A stretch of 64,000 nucleotides of DNA from Actinomycetota bacterium (GTDB lineage: Bacteria; Actinomycetota; Thermoleophilia; Solirubrobacterales; 70-9). The stretch is taken from positions 1-64,000 of the forward strand of contig JAFDWD010000004.1 of NCBI GenBank assembly GCA_018268695.1. Direction: 5' to 3'. This document shows, piece after piece, positions 33,793-46,988 of the stretch (positions within the stretch are counted from its first letter, which is position 1; each line of letters starts with the position of its first letter). The position numbers and the translations under genes were made by a program. The notes beneath the pieces are model-generated. The model was given only the letters and a program-made list of their open reading frames with translations. It did no database searches and was not told where the DNA came from.

Positions 33793-34958
33793 ATGATCTT
33801 GGGAGGACAGAACTACACCACCGTCACCGAAACCACCGGAGTGCCTGTGGTCGGCAGCGTCAGCACTTACCCCGGCGGCTCCTACACCGTCGGAGGAGGC
33901 GCATCCTACGTCCAGGGCTCCGGCTACCTCGGTGCTCCTCTTGGCACCACCGTTGTCTCCGGTGCTCCCACCACGACTGTTGTCGGTGGCCCCGTTGTCG
34001 TCGGAGGAGGCGCCACTCGCGTCATCAGCCGATCCCGGGTTGGTGGCGTCAATGTTGTTGGTGGTAGTCTGGTCGGAACCGGCATCGTTGGCAGCAGCGT
34101 CGCCGCACCCCTGGTCGGCACCACGACTGTGGCCCCCGCCATCTACCAGAAGGCCGTTGTCGAGGAGATCCCCGCAGAGAGCAGGATCGAGTACGTGCCC
34201 TACGAGAAGAAGTACATCGAATACGACACTGTTGAGAGGGTCGAGCAGATCCCCGTGCAGCGCGTGATCACTGAATACGAAGAGGTCCGCCGAAGCGAGC
34301 GAGTGCCTATCGAGCGAGTCATCCAGGACTACTACGCCGTGGAGTACCAGACCGAGTACATCCCCCGCGTCATCGAGGAAACCGTCATCGACTACGTCCA
34401 GCAGGAAAAGCACTTCGAGAGGGTCCAATACCTCCCTGTTGAAACGTAACTGTTTTTTTACTCAGTCAAATTGTCCACTACCCTGAGGCCGAGCTCGCCA
34501 GCAGCCAAGTCCAGGTCGTCCCTGGAGCCGTCCAGGTTGTGCCCGGAGCCGTCAGCACAGTCGGCGCTGTTGGAACCGTTGGAGCCGTCCGCGCCTCCCA
34601 GTTCGGCACCATCGGAGGCCTCGCCGGCACCACTACCTACACGACTGGTGCTCCAGTCACCTACACCACCGCCCCCACCACCACTTACACCACGACTGCC
34701 GTGCCCGCCACCACCACCTACACCACTGGCTATCCCGCCACCCAGGTGATCGGCTCGACTGGCCTCGCCGGAACCACCACCTACACCACCGGCTCGCCCA
34801 TCATCGGCGGAGGTGCGACCTACGTCACCGGCGCCCCTGCCACCACCACGTACACCACCGGTTCGCAAGTCATCGGCGGCGCCACCTACTCGACCGTCCC
34901 AGGCACCACGACCTATGCTACTGGCTACCCAGTCGGAACGACCACCACCTACATTTGA
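33793..34958 (+). CDS. Alveolin / epiplasmic cytoskeletal protein, 381 aa
   Basis: Cortical membrane-skeleton protein of alveolates. The N-terminal ~110 residues are Gly/Val/Thr-rich. The central alveolin domain (~120-225) shows the charged valine-proline repeats (YEKKYIEYDTVERVEQIPV, SERVPIERVIQDYYAVEYQ). The C-terminal 150 residues are a low-complexity tail built on TTTYTTG repeats, visible in DNA as ACCACC-rich tracts. A 20-nt intron (34446-34465, with a run of seven T) joins PVET to QIVHYPEAEL. No in-frame TAA/TAG occurs despite many Glu codons, in line with high expression. It is preceded by TATAAATTAG at about 33748. Confidence 0.92.
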
Positions 34959-35016
34959 TCGTTTATTAATGAGATAAGCGCCTCGCGTCGCTGAGGAAAA
35001 TGCTCTAAGGTCAACC

Positions 35017-36039
35017 ATGAATGTCTGGTGCGGTCGACTGGCCAGAGTCGGTTCCTCCGAACACGCTCGCCACGAATTGCTTCCATAGTGCGGACCAACG
35101 CTCCTTCCAGCCATCCGTTTCAACCGCGCCATATCGAAGGAGAAGGTAGAACACAAAAAGCGTGTCCAGCGTCCCAACGACATCAGCGTGTCGGCTCTGC
35201 GGAAGAAGCCAGTGATGCTTGAGTAATACCAGCTCAACGAAAAGATCGGCGAGGGTGCCTTCGCCGAGGTATTTGCGGCGGTGAACCCTCGTTCGGGAGA
35301 GCAAGTGGTTGTCAAGACCTACGACAAGTACAAAATCTTCGATAAGCAGCGTAAGCAAAACCTCAAAAACGAAATAGGGCTGCTGAAGCGGCTGCAGCAT
35401 CCTCACATCATCGAATTGGTAGAAACGGTGGAAACCAGCAAGAGCATCAATCTGGTTATGGAACACTTCAGCACCACCACCCTTAGGAAGCTGGCCTCCA
35501 CCAGCAAGCTCAGCGAAGACGACATCCGCCGCATCGTCAAGCAGCTCGCAGAGACGCTCGAATACCTACATGAACAGGGGGTAGCCCACCGCGACATCAA
35601 AATGGAAAATGTGCTAGTCGACGAAAGACTGCAAGTCAAGCTCATAGACTTTGGGCTCGCAGTGGAAACCCGAGGATGCGCCGAGAGCACGGTGGTGGGC
35701 ACTCCCAACTACATCTGTCCGGAACAGCTCACCGAGAAGCAGTACGACCCCCAGCAGGCTGATGTATGGGCTTTAGGGGTTCTGCTGTACTTCCTCATGA
35801 CCGGTTACTTTCCCTTCCGCGGCGACACGAAGCAACTGTACAAGCGCATCGGCAAGGCAGAGCTTCTGTTTCCGCACGACTTCAATCCGAGCTGCGAGTA
35901 CCTCCTGCGAAAGATGCTCAACCGTGACCGCAGCGAACGCATAACCGCGACCGACGTCCTACGAGACGGATGGATCCGGCCGGTCAACTTCCGCGAGCAG
36001 ATCTCGTTGCTCTAACGGGCAGTCAGGAAGCCGCAGTGA
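35017..36039 (+). CDS. Ser/Thr protein kinase, CAMK/SNF1-like, 340 aa
   Basis: Complete kinase domain: GEGAFAEV (P-loop), VVVKTY (ATP lysine), HRDIKMEN (catalytic loop), DFGLA and the CPEQL form of the APE motif. The hydrophobic VWALGVLLYFLMTGYFPF segment fits the CAMK group (AMPK/MARK-like). A basic ~80-residue N-terminal extension precedes the domain and there is almost no C-terminal tail, so no regulatory domain is evident. A TAA at 36013-36015 near the end is read as Glu, moving the stop to TGA at 36037-36039. Intron-less. Subfamily not resolved. Confidence 0.9.
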
Positions 36040-36085
36040 TGGCTGCCTGCTTTCATATTCAAGTTAATATACAAACAGTTACTAG

Positions 36086-39000
36086 ATGAACTGGTTGAGT
36101 CGCAAGCTCCTGCAAAGCGTATGTCTCTCTCCTACCTCAGACCCTCACCAAGTTCTTTAAGAATGTCAGCGACAAGGACATAGAGCTCAGTCTGGTCTGC
36201 CAACGTATTTCGCATAGCTCATTCAGAGTACCTGAAGCTGCGTAATTTGGAACTGCGCACGGACCTCATCAAGAGTGAGTACTCGCCTGTGCTGCTGAGC
36301 GAATGCCGCATCGGCTACATGTAGCTGGTGTTCGACCCGAATAAGCTGCTGGGAGAGCCAGTCAGCATCAAGATCTCGGACGTCCTCGTTGTGTTGAAGC
36401 TCAACGAAAATAAGAAGCATAAGGACCAGACCTACTCTGACGCCTACCTCCAGGAGTACAAGAAACAGGTGTTTTCCAGAACGTCCACTGCTGAAAGTCT
36501 CAAAAACAGCGATGTCGGCAACTTTGCTTTGTGGCTCGTGGACCTTGCCAACAAGAAGATCAATCTCTTCATCAGTCGCGTAACAGTGGCCTTCGAGCGG
36601 AACATCAAAAGCAAGCCTCCACAACCTGCGCACTATTTCGGAGCCTCTATCGAGGAAATCGTAATCAAGTCTAGGACTGTGATAGCACAGGACCGTTAAA
36701 CCAGAGTTGAAGAGAAGCAGATTGAGCTGCAGAGGATCGGAGCCTTTGTTGGAGTCTCAACCATAGTCAATACTGTCGAAAAGGTAAGCGTCAATCGCGA
36801 AGTAATGCGCCGCAGCGATTCCATCAGCAGATTGTACTTCCTGAGGGATATGCATGCTACCCTAGTGGCAGTCATCCAATAAAAGCGCATCGATCTCAAA
36901 GTCGACAACATCGTTGCGCATATCACGCCATACGTCCTGAGGGAAACCTACGAACTCTTGACGTATATGCTGCCCATTCTGAAGCCTAACCCACGCATAC
37001 GTCCGGGAAAGGGAGAGCGTCTCACTGACCATCCTAAGGCACGATAGGGTTCAGCATTGTGGTGGAAGTACATCGGCAACCTGCTCAAGCAGCGCATTGA
37101 TCGCCACCGGTAGTACAATATCGTGTCCAATCCGTTCTTTCGGCGATATGTGTTCTGCATCATCTACAGCCTTGCTGCGGAACCGACTGCAGAAATGAAG
37201 GAGCTGATGATGGGTTTCGAACAGGGCCGGAAGAAACTGGACATACTCAACATCCACCAGTTCATCATCGAGAGAGTCGCGCGCATTCAATCTGGTCGGC
37301 TAAACGACAGTGTGGAGGAAAGGGTCTTTATGAACTTCATCCTCAAGTCTTCGCGCGACCTCAAGAACAAGAACATCGAGAAGCTGCAGTACGTGGACTT
37401 TGTCAGTCTTCAGCGGACGCTGGACGTGAAGAATGGCCGGGACTATATCCACCGCGTGGAAATGCAGAGCTTCTCGCAGTTCACAGTCACAGTCGCAATG
37501 GATTCTGCATACATTTTCATGTCAGAGTTTGGACTCATCGAGCAGTTTCAGCGCCTGGCAAGTCAAGAGCTGTAGTTCCGCAAGCAGTACGACGCGATGG
37601 AGTCAGACAAAGAGAGCTTCGGAGAATACGTCGAAAAGATCTACTTGAACTTTGTCGAGCGAGCCCTCGAAGACCTCTCCCGGGAATTCGAAAAGGCCCT
37701 CGTACCGGTGCGCTGGACTCCGAAGGGCTTCCGACAGCTACCCGGTTGCTTTGGCGAGCTAGAAATCAGGAATGTAAGTGTGCGCATGAGCACAAGTCAA
37801 AGGCTGACTGTGGAGGTGCGCGAGGTGCTGCTGACCGACTTGTCGAAGTTGTGCTTTAGCCCAAAAGTGCTGTAAGTGCGCGACGTTTTGATACGCATGG
37901 TCGAGGTCTCCAAACAAAATCGCACGTTTGTGGTGCAGCGCAGCGGAATGTAGGTATATGTGGACTACGTGTGCGTAAACATGCTAAAGCCATTCGTGGA
38001 AAAGCTCATCTTCGTGGGAAGCATCTCCATCTTCGATCCCAAAACTGCCCTCCTCAACGTTGAGCAAACCTAACTCACGCTCGGTGAAATTCTGCACAAC
38101 AAGCTGTTCAAGAGCAAGTATCTCAAGGCTGCAGTGCGCACCTAAACGAAAATAAGCGTAAATAAATTCAATCTGCTGCTGCCGGTTGACTACGCCGTCG
38201 CCAACGAAATCCTAGTCATGCAGATGCTCAGAGCTGAAGTTACTATCGTTGGAGCCAACATCGGCGTCAACACTGAGAGCACAAAGATGCTGTTCGTCAA
38301 TACGTACGACTGGGTGAAGCGCGACAGCATCTTCAAGCAGGTTATGTATCAGAAGGAGCACCCCGGAGAAACTCCCATTATGGAGTCGGTCATCATCAAT
38401 CTCGGTCCGATGTAGTTTCGCAAGAAGGACGAGTTACGCTAAAAGAACCAGTCCATAGGCGTGTACTCCAACACCCTACTAAAACGAAGACACGCGCCCG
38501 ACGTGTTCATAAATACACTGATCTTCACTATTCCGCTGATTGTGGTGCGCGTCTCGATCAAGGAACTTTTCCTACTAGACTACCTGGTTAGGCTGTGGAC
38601 GAGCACTGGCTTTACTCCGCAGCAGTTCTTCAAGAAGAAGAACATCAGCCGCTACCGACCCGACCATCACGTAATCGACAAGGAGGACGTGCCACTGCTG
38701 GAATTAATGACCTAGCTCACCCAAGTCCGCATCAACGCCATTGCAATAAGCATAGCGACTGTGAAGATGATGAGTGCTGACAATGACACTACCAGCTAGG
38801 ACTTGTTTGAGATATTCGTGAACCAGATCCACATCACCAGCAAGGGCTACAGCATCAGCAATTAACTCGCAGTGACGATCACTGATATGTACTTGCGCAA
38901 CCTCAGCGGCCACATTCCCATCAACAGGCTTGTCATGCTACGGTTCGTGGAAGCCATGCTCCGCAACAGCGACTACTACCGGCTAAAAATGAAAAACGAA

Positions 39001-42000
39001 GGGCCTTCACTGCAGGATCTTGTCGACTAGGACGTGTCCATCATTGACGATAACACGCCCAAAGTCAATCTGCCTGGGTTCACTCCTCGCCAGATCAACC
39101 TCGAGGAGTCCAACACTGGTGAGCGACTGTTGAGCAGCCTATAATTCCACGAAACTGAGCGCAGCAAACTGCAGAATAGACTGCTGCTTTACAACGACAC
39201 CACCAACAAAGCGCCTTTTATGAGTCTGATCAAGACCAAGAAGTACCTGGTGGAGACGCGCCAAATCGAAAACATCACTCGTCTAAACCTGTCGATCCTG
39301 TGCTTTCTGATGGACCCCGACTTCTTCAAGAACTGCGTGCTGATGTACGAGTGCGCCAAGGACTTCGTGCTGCGCCGCATGGATCAATTTATGGAGTTTG
39401 TTAAAGCGAAGGGCTACATCGTGAGTATCAAACGACCCACAGACACTTAGCAGCGCTTCGTAAACTACACGCCGGAAGAGCAGATGCTAATGCGGCAGAA
39501 CAACGTAATCGTGGACGTCGCCGAAACGAACCTCAATTCGTTCACACTGGACGTCGAGCAGGTCAACTTTATGATATACCACAAGGAGTGCATCGCCTAT
39601 AGCATCCATATCAAAAACTTCGCGCTGAGCATGGTGCAGCACTTCCTCTTCAACGAAATGAAGATTACTGCTTACAAGGTGCTGCTGGTGGACACCCATC
39701 CTAACGTCGGCGAGTGGCCCGAAATGCTGAGAGTCGGCTACACCAAGTAGGAAGAACTCGAAATGGCCCAAATGAAGAGGAAAGTCGAGTTTGATCCGAG
39801 CTTCCAACTCAGCCTTCTCATGTACAAGAACCCCATTCTTATTCGGAAGAACAACTGCAAAACTGAAATGAGTATTGTCATGCACAACGCCCACGTTACC
39901 TATCTCAACAAGAAGGTCATGGAGCTCGTCAACTGCATCATGTTTATTGTCAGCAAACTACTCGCAGTCAAAAAGAAGTTCCGAGGCGTCCAGCGCAAAG
40001 TCTAGAACAAGTCCGAACGCTTCCTCTACAGCATATCAATCGAACATCTGAAGGTCATTCTCCCGCAAAACTCGCTCTCCAAGGAACACTTTAAGGGCGT
40101 CATTAAGCGGGGATGGGTCGGCAACTCTGAGCATTTCCTAACTGAAAAAACAAATAGCAAAGAACAGAGCACCAACCCCAACGAGAGTGTCGTGTTCCAG
40201 CAGTGTGAAAAGGAAGACTCTAACTACGTGTAGTTTCAATCTTTCGTGGAAGACAACGAAGAGGCAGAGCCAAAATTGTAGAATAAGGTTATTGTGCAGG
40301 TAACCGACCTTCTTGTTGAGCCTATGCGGATGGGTCTCAACGGCATCTACTTGATCAGTGCACCGATCTGCAAGATCGACATTAACCTGGCCATTCCCAA
40401 CATTACAATTGTGGATGTACGCACCGAGCGTCCATTGAGTATAAGCCTAAACGAGTTGGAGTTTCAATTGTTGATGCGCACCTTTACGCAAAACTTCGTC
40501 GAGAAAACCATGGTCTTCGATAATGAATAACTCAACCGGGAACGCAGGATGGATCGTGAGATCGACTAGGAGTTCCGGAAGGAGTTGAAAGGCACAAACA
40601 TCATTCAGGAAGAAGACGTGAAAGTGAACGAAGAGTTGCGTGTCACCACCGAAGTCTTAGTGAGCGTGTTCTAAGCAAGTATCAACGTCTACGGCACCAA
40701 TTATAATCTCTCTTTGATCACACATGCCATCTCCGTTGTGGTTAAGCTCTTCAACAATAACTCCAAGGACATCGACCTCGCCCTCGAAACAGTCGAATTC
40801 TACAACAACATCAGCAATCGCATGTTTATCAACAGCTACGACGATGAGAAAGACAATGCAATGGGTGACTTCATCTATCAACCGCCGCCAGAGCAGGTCT
40901 TTCAAGCCAGTACAAGGTTTACGCAGGAAGATAAGCAAAGGTACATAGAGAGGGTCGCCAAGCGCTATAGGTTCCGACCACGGCACAAATAAGACCTGGA
41001 TGTGCACAATCAGACTGCGTCAACAGTGATGGAGGGATGGGGGGAAGAAGACCCTCCCGAAAAGGAAACGAGGACATTTAAGGTCAAGAAGTGCCTGAAC
41101 AGGGTGTTTTGCGGCTGCTGCTTTAAGCCTAATAAGGATTTGGTAGATAACGTCGAAGTAGCACACTTAATAGTTGAATCGGTAAACGAAGGAGAAAGGC
41201 TGCTGCATGCTGCTGCTGCCGCAGCTGCGGATGAGGAGGTCATATTGGACTCTCGTGAGGAATAGACACAGGAGCAACTCAACCGATCGTACATCACCTC
41301 GGAGGAAGACATGATTCCTCGGCGATACTACGGCAGATAGCTTGGTCAGAACTTGCGCAACAAGACTACCAAATCTACGTTTATGACGATGATGATTCAC
41401 ATGTGTCCAACTGGCGAGAAGAACATCCAGCTATTCCTGAACAACCTGAACATGGCGATGAGCGAGCATAAGGAAATAATCTACCTAGCCAACTACATGG
41501 TCAAGGGCTTCGAACAAGAGAAGAACAGCAAGATTCGGAAGCATCTTCGCTACAACAACTACCCGCCGTTCTACCTGGCAATGAAGCTGTCCAACAGCAA
41601 GACCATCATCGGGAAGAGCCTCGACGAGGACGGAAAGAGCTACTTGCAGTCGATTGAGGACGTGGTTATTTCGCAGGAACGCATCGGTGACACTACTCAG
41701 GGTCCTGGCATCAGCAAAATGAAGGTCGAAGTGAAAGTTGTGCTCAACTACTGCCGCTACTACAATAGGCGCTTGGAAGCGATTCAGTTGTCACGACCTA
41801 TCAACGTGATCGTGACCCAGAACAACGTTGTGCCGTTGCAGGTCAACACAATGGTCAAGCATAGTGGCATCAAGGAAGTTGTCATCTTCGGGGATTCCAG
41901 CAAGAAAGTGCAAATCAGCCTGCCCCTAACATACACCAAGGACCTCATCAACATCGTGATGAAACTCTTCCCACAAAACAAGCCACCCGAAGGCGTTGTT

Positions 42001-45000
42001 GACGTTGTCTTCGAAAAGCAACAGACTCCCGAACAAATTCTGGGTTTCCTCCTAAAGCTCATTACCGACAACATGAAAGTCATTGCGCCTGGAATCATCG
42101 TCGAGCTGATGAGTGGCAAGAAGAAGACGCTTTTAAGGCTGGAAGTTCAAGATGGCTATATGGACATCATTTCGGTTGAGACGCCTACTTAACGTTACGG
42201 TAAAATGCGAGCCTTCGCAACCGTTATGGCTGACTATTTCAACATGAAGACTGAACTGTTTGAGCCTGCTCTCGAACCATTCAGTTTCTGCGTGAAGGTC
42301 AAAGGTACCAAGCTTAATGGCGTCCTACATTAAAGAATTCGCTTAGGGTCGATTTCAGGGTCGACGGAATTCGAAAACTCGCTCAACTTAAACTTGAGTC
42401 TCGGTCTCGTCCGAAACCTGAAAGAAGCGTGGACGCGCTTCAACGGCAACTATCAGGTGGAAAGCGATTCGATTATGGATCTGTCGGTTATTGAATGGAA
42501 GAGGTAATTGAGTTAAGAAGAATAAGATACGATACTGAGATGCTACCGAATCAAGAGAGAATCGATTGGTGCCTTCTTTGGCAAGAAGTTTATTAAAATA
42601 AGGCAGATTCATGAGAGCCGCAGTTCTTCGGAACATTATTGGAACCTGAAGCTGCAGCAGTATATCGTCATCCACTCCTTCTTTGACTACGATTTGGGCA
42701 GAAAAATCATCCATATCCGCACGCCCTATCGCCTCATCAACCAGACAGGCAGGGAGTTGCGCATTTCCTTCCGCAAGAAATTTACAGCGCCGTTTCTATG
42801 GATGGAACAGCTCAAACCAGGCATCTGCTACAGTGTTCCTAAGGACATCTACAAGGAGGATATCGTTATGACGCCGTCATTTGAAAGCTACCCAAAACAG
42901 CAAAGTCAGGGCTACTCAATCCTGTACCTACTGGCAGAATACGAATAGCGAAGTAACTTTAGCGAAAAGCTTGCTGGAAAGGCACTAATAAACCGCGTGT
43001 ATCGTCTATCAACCGACAACCCCAAGCGGTTTGCTCGCAAGAAAGATTTTGTGATGGAGTGCGATGGAGACATCATTCTGGGAGCCTGCATCAAATCCTG
43101 TAGGCCGCTCCGGGAAAAGCGGAAGAAGCAACTCGAAGACGAATCGGATTAGGACAATATCCACTCGGAAGAACGCTTGAGAGCTCAAGATTACGATGAG
43201 GAAGTGCACTAAACGTCGGTGGTGTTGCTTCCGCCGCTGGTTATTCGCAACTAACTCCCCATGTATCTCGAACTGTTCGTAGACGACCACTTCTACAATG
43301 TGCCAGCCTGCTCTGAAACTTGCATCACTCAGCTGCCCAAAGACTTTGCTCATGTGACTGTTGCCTTCAAGAAGTTCAGGAACTCCGCAATGGTGCCAAT
43401 CTTCCTACAGACTGAGGAGGAGCAGATATACACTCTCACGATTAGCGATACCGACTCCATAGGCATGAAGGTCAGTCGGCTATCTGAGCTTAGCCGTGAG
43501 ATCATCCTCTATTCGACCCATATCATCCGCAACCAGACTTATGAAGACTTCAGCATCGAGTATGAAGGGCGAGTTTACAACCTCGAGCGATACTTCTGGC
43601 TGTTCATTACTGACAGCAACATCCATAACAAGAAGCGCAAGGGTAAAATATGGCTTTACAAGAGCGACATTAAAGATGCACAGAAGGTTATGAACTTTGT
43701 GACAAATGCGCAGGTAGTGAAACTGGAAAGACCGAACGAAGAGACAGCGGAGGAGCGGGCAAGAAAGCTGGTGATTGATGTGCCTAAGCGCAAGCGGGTG
43801 ACCTTCACAAAGGAGCCGATCTGCGACAACAAATGCGGTAACGGCTGCCGGAAATGCCTGAAGGGATGCGGGTAGTGCCTCAAGACGATGTTTAACTGTA
43901 AGAACTGCTCGCGCAAGCAGTGCAAGGGCTGCTGCATCGATTGCTTCCAGAAGCTGGGTTGTGCGACTTGCTGCGGCAGAGACTGCTGCGTAGAAGGAAG
44001 CTAGGGCTGCTTTGGCTCGAATGGCTTCTGCTCAAAGATGATGCGACGGTGTCCGAACATATGCAACTGCTCGGAGTGCTGTGGCGAGCCGCGCATCGAG
44101 ATGGACACGAGCATAGTGGTGTACGAGATCACACTGAAGAGGCAGGAAAGCCTGGTGAACATCAGCCAGACTATCCTAGTCTTCTACCGCTACGAAATCG
44201 TCAACGAGTCCGACGGTGAACTAATTCTCTTCCACCACAATGTGGAGGTCATGCGCCTCGAACCAAAGATCCGCCGACAGGTCTACTACTACAAGAGCAA
44301 CTCCGAGTGGTTCCGCATTGCTAGATACGACCGCGAAGAAGGCAAGCTACTCTTCAGCGACCTGTTCCGCATCAACGAGCCGCGCCAATTTATTGTGCCC
44401 GTTCCTAAGGAGCTACACAAGCAGAAGAACTGCGTGTACCCGTACGAAACCAACTACCTCTACACTGTGAGGACCTCCGAAGCCGAAGACATGCTCTTTA
44501 TCCGCATCGTCAATACCGATATCACTCGCTGCCCAGTTTACTTCCAAAACAGCACGAGCTACAACGTCCGGATCTTCGAAGGAATTCAGGACTTCACCAT
44601 ACCCTCCGGAGATAAGATTCCGTTCTTCTTCACCAACCTCGACTTCAAGAAGGGCAACGAACTCATGATCGAAGTGGAGGGTGTCCGCAAAATCGTGCGC
44701 ATGAACGAAGTGAGCGACATGGAGTCCATAGGCCTCGATGATTTTAGGATCGGACGCAGGCCTCAAATCAACAAGAGCTTCAAGCGAGGCAGGTTGGGCA
44801 TACTCTTCAATGAGTTCCACGGAGATTACAACGTAGTCGTGGACGTCCTGATACAGGAGCTGCGCATCTACGACCAAACCTGGAGAGTGCTGCAGCGGGT
44901 CAGCCTCAGGCACGCCAGCTTCATCGACAGCGAGGGCAATAAAATATACATCTTCCTACCCGACAACGACCAGCTGCTGATTACCATCAAGAATCATGCC

Positions 45001-46963
45001 GAGTCCGCAGCCTGGAAGGAAATCCTCGGAGACTGTCTGGCGGTTCGAACCGGCAGAAGAATTTTCCTGACAGTGGACTCCAACCGCAACAGCCGTATTA
45101 TCAAGCTGCAGGAGACCTCCAGCGAGGACATCAGGAGTATCCGCAAGCTAGACATTGAGGTGTTTGTGAAGAACCTCAGCTTGGCGATGATCAGCGGCTA
45201 CCCAGCATAAGTGATTCTGTGGGATCTCAAGAACATCAAGTACGAACGCAGTCGAGATATCCGTCGTAGCCTCCGTGACAACATCCTGCAAGTGACTTAC
45301 GACGACGTTGTGGTACTGGGTCGCCTCAAAATTAGCAACCAAATTGAGGGCACTTCCAATCCCGTGGTGGCAGCTCAGAATCGTAGAGGTGATTTCCCCT
45401 GCTTCGAGTTCAAGGCCAGCAAACGCTTTTCAGTGGAGAACCCCAATCTGCCGGAGGATCCCTCCCAAATTGAAGTGGACGACTCCTTCTCGACGATCAG
45501 CCACTATACCACATTGACACTTTTCCTCGACGAAATGGAGATTATCATGGACAGCAACCTCGTCATGACCATTCTCGAACTTAAGCGTGAACTTTAGCGG
45601 CACCTTAAGGTCTACGATGCTCGGCGGGACGAACCCATAGCAGTCGATCTGCTGGACATAAACATGGTGCGTCAGGAACTCCGCGCCAACGAAGGCACCA
45701 AGGAAATCTATATCAACTACTTCAACATCGAACCCATAAAAATTACTGTGTCCGTTAACTGGAGCGAGGACATCGAGCAGGAAGTCAAGGGATACGGGCT
45801 GGGCTTCCTCGGAAGGCTTCCCTTCGGCATAGAAAGCGCAGTGATCCGGCTCCACAGCTTCACCAGCTACCACGTCTTCGAAAAGAGGAACGTCCTGATC
45901 AACCGCGTACTTCGCTACTACCTGGATGGCGCGATTTTCCAGGTGCTCAACAACGCAGGCAGCTATGACTTGCTGGCGCCGCTGCGCATCATCAACGGAC
46001 TGGGCTAGGGTGCTCGAAACATCTTCTACGAACCCATTTACACACTTTATAAGAGGAAAGAAGTTAAGGCGACTGCTTCGAAGATGCTCGACGGCTGCAT
46101 CATCTTCTTGCTGTTCATGTTCAAATTCCTGTTTAAACTCGTGGACGTAGTCTTCCGCTTCTTCAGCTTGTTTACATTCGACAGTGCATACACACACCGG
46201 CGCAACAACTTTCATAAGCATACTATGAAGAATCCAGCGGCTGGCTTTCGGAAAGGAGGGAAATGGTTTCTATCCATGGTCAAAGAGTTTTTTAGAGGCT
46301 TTGTTGATCGGCCGCGAGCAATGAAGTAGAAGTACGGTGAAGGAGGCATAGCTCTGGGCATTCTTTTGGCACTCCTGGGCATCATCAAAGTGGTGGTAGC
46401 AATCTACGACTTCTTCTGGGCCATCGGATCCGTAAACTTCTATCTTAAATTAGGGTTTTGTGAACTATGCCGTGTACGAGCCTCATGCGATGGACATTCG
46501 TTCGCGGCCCATCCGCATCTTCAAGGATGGCACCATCGAGTACTTCAACTACAACGAGGCTCTCGCGCACGAAGTCATGCACAACCACAACATCCACCGC
46601 CTGCGCAACTAAATTGTGTACTTCGCCAAGTCCGTTCCGTTCGCGCATACCCGCAACCGTTACTACATCATAACCAACTATCGTTTTATATTCTGCACAG
46701 ACTCCCTCCACAAACGCGTCATCAAGTATTACTCCATCAAACGGCTCATACTTGAGGGTAGGGTGCTCATTATCGAACTCGTCATTCCTGAACGTAAAAG
46801 CTACTTTCTGTTCACAGTCAAGCACCATCACTTCAAGTTCAAATTCGACAGCGAACGTCTAGCCGCTGACATCACCGAACGACTCGACAAGGCAATTCGA
46901 GCCAACGTGCCTCGCAGCGACTTGCAAGAGCCTGTTTTGGGCACTATAGCTGCTATTTTGTGA
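36086..46963 (+). CDS. VPS13: VPS13-type bridge-like lipid transfer protein, 3603 aa
   Basis: Largest gene of the window. VPS13 proteins move bulk lipid at membrane contact sites. Two 22-nt introns near the start (36119-36140, 36205-36226) lead into the chorein-like QYLKLRNLELRTDLI. The next 10.2 kb is a single exon of beta-rich repeats, including the adaptor-binding-like region with LINQTGRELRISF. A 22-nt intron at 46432-46453 precedes the last exon, whose RPIRIFKDGTIEYF...EALAHEV matches the VPS13 C-terminal PH-like end (RxPRxxxxDGxxxxY). An 87-residue insert at 43822-44082 holds 24 cysteines, and a smaller Cys cluster (CLNRVFCGCCF) lies near 41090. Dozens of in-frame TAA/TAG are Glu. Which VPS13 paralogue is unresolved. 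Confidence 0.88.
43822..44082 (+). other. Cysteine-rich insert within VPS13 (24 Cys in 87 residues)
   Basis: In the VPS13 reading frame this stretch encodes closely spaced cysteines, beginning CDNKCGNGCRKCLKGCGEC and ending CPNICNCSECC. Spacing is mostly CxxC, CxxxC and CC, which would suit metal binding, disulfides or palmitoylation. Flanking sequence on both sides continues as normal VPS13-like beta-rich sequence, so it looks like an insertion in the frame rather than a separate gene. I know of no such domain in animal or fungal VPS13. Confidence 0.85.
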
Positions 46964-46988
46964 CCTGTATTATTTAACATAGTGCTTC

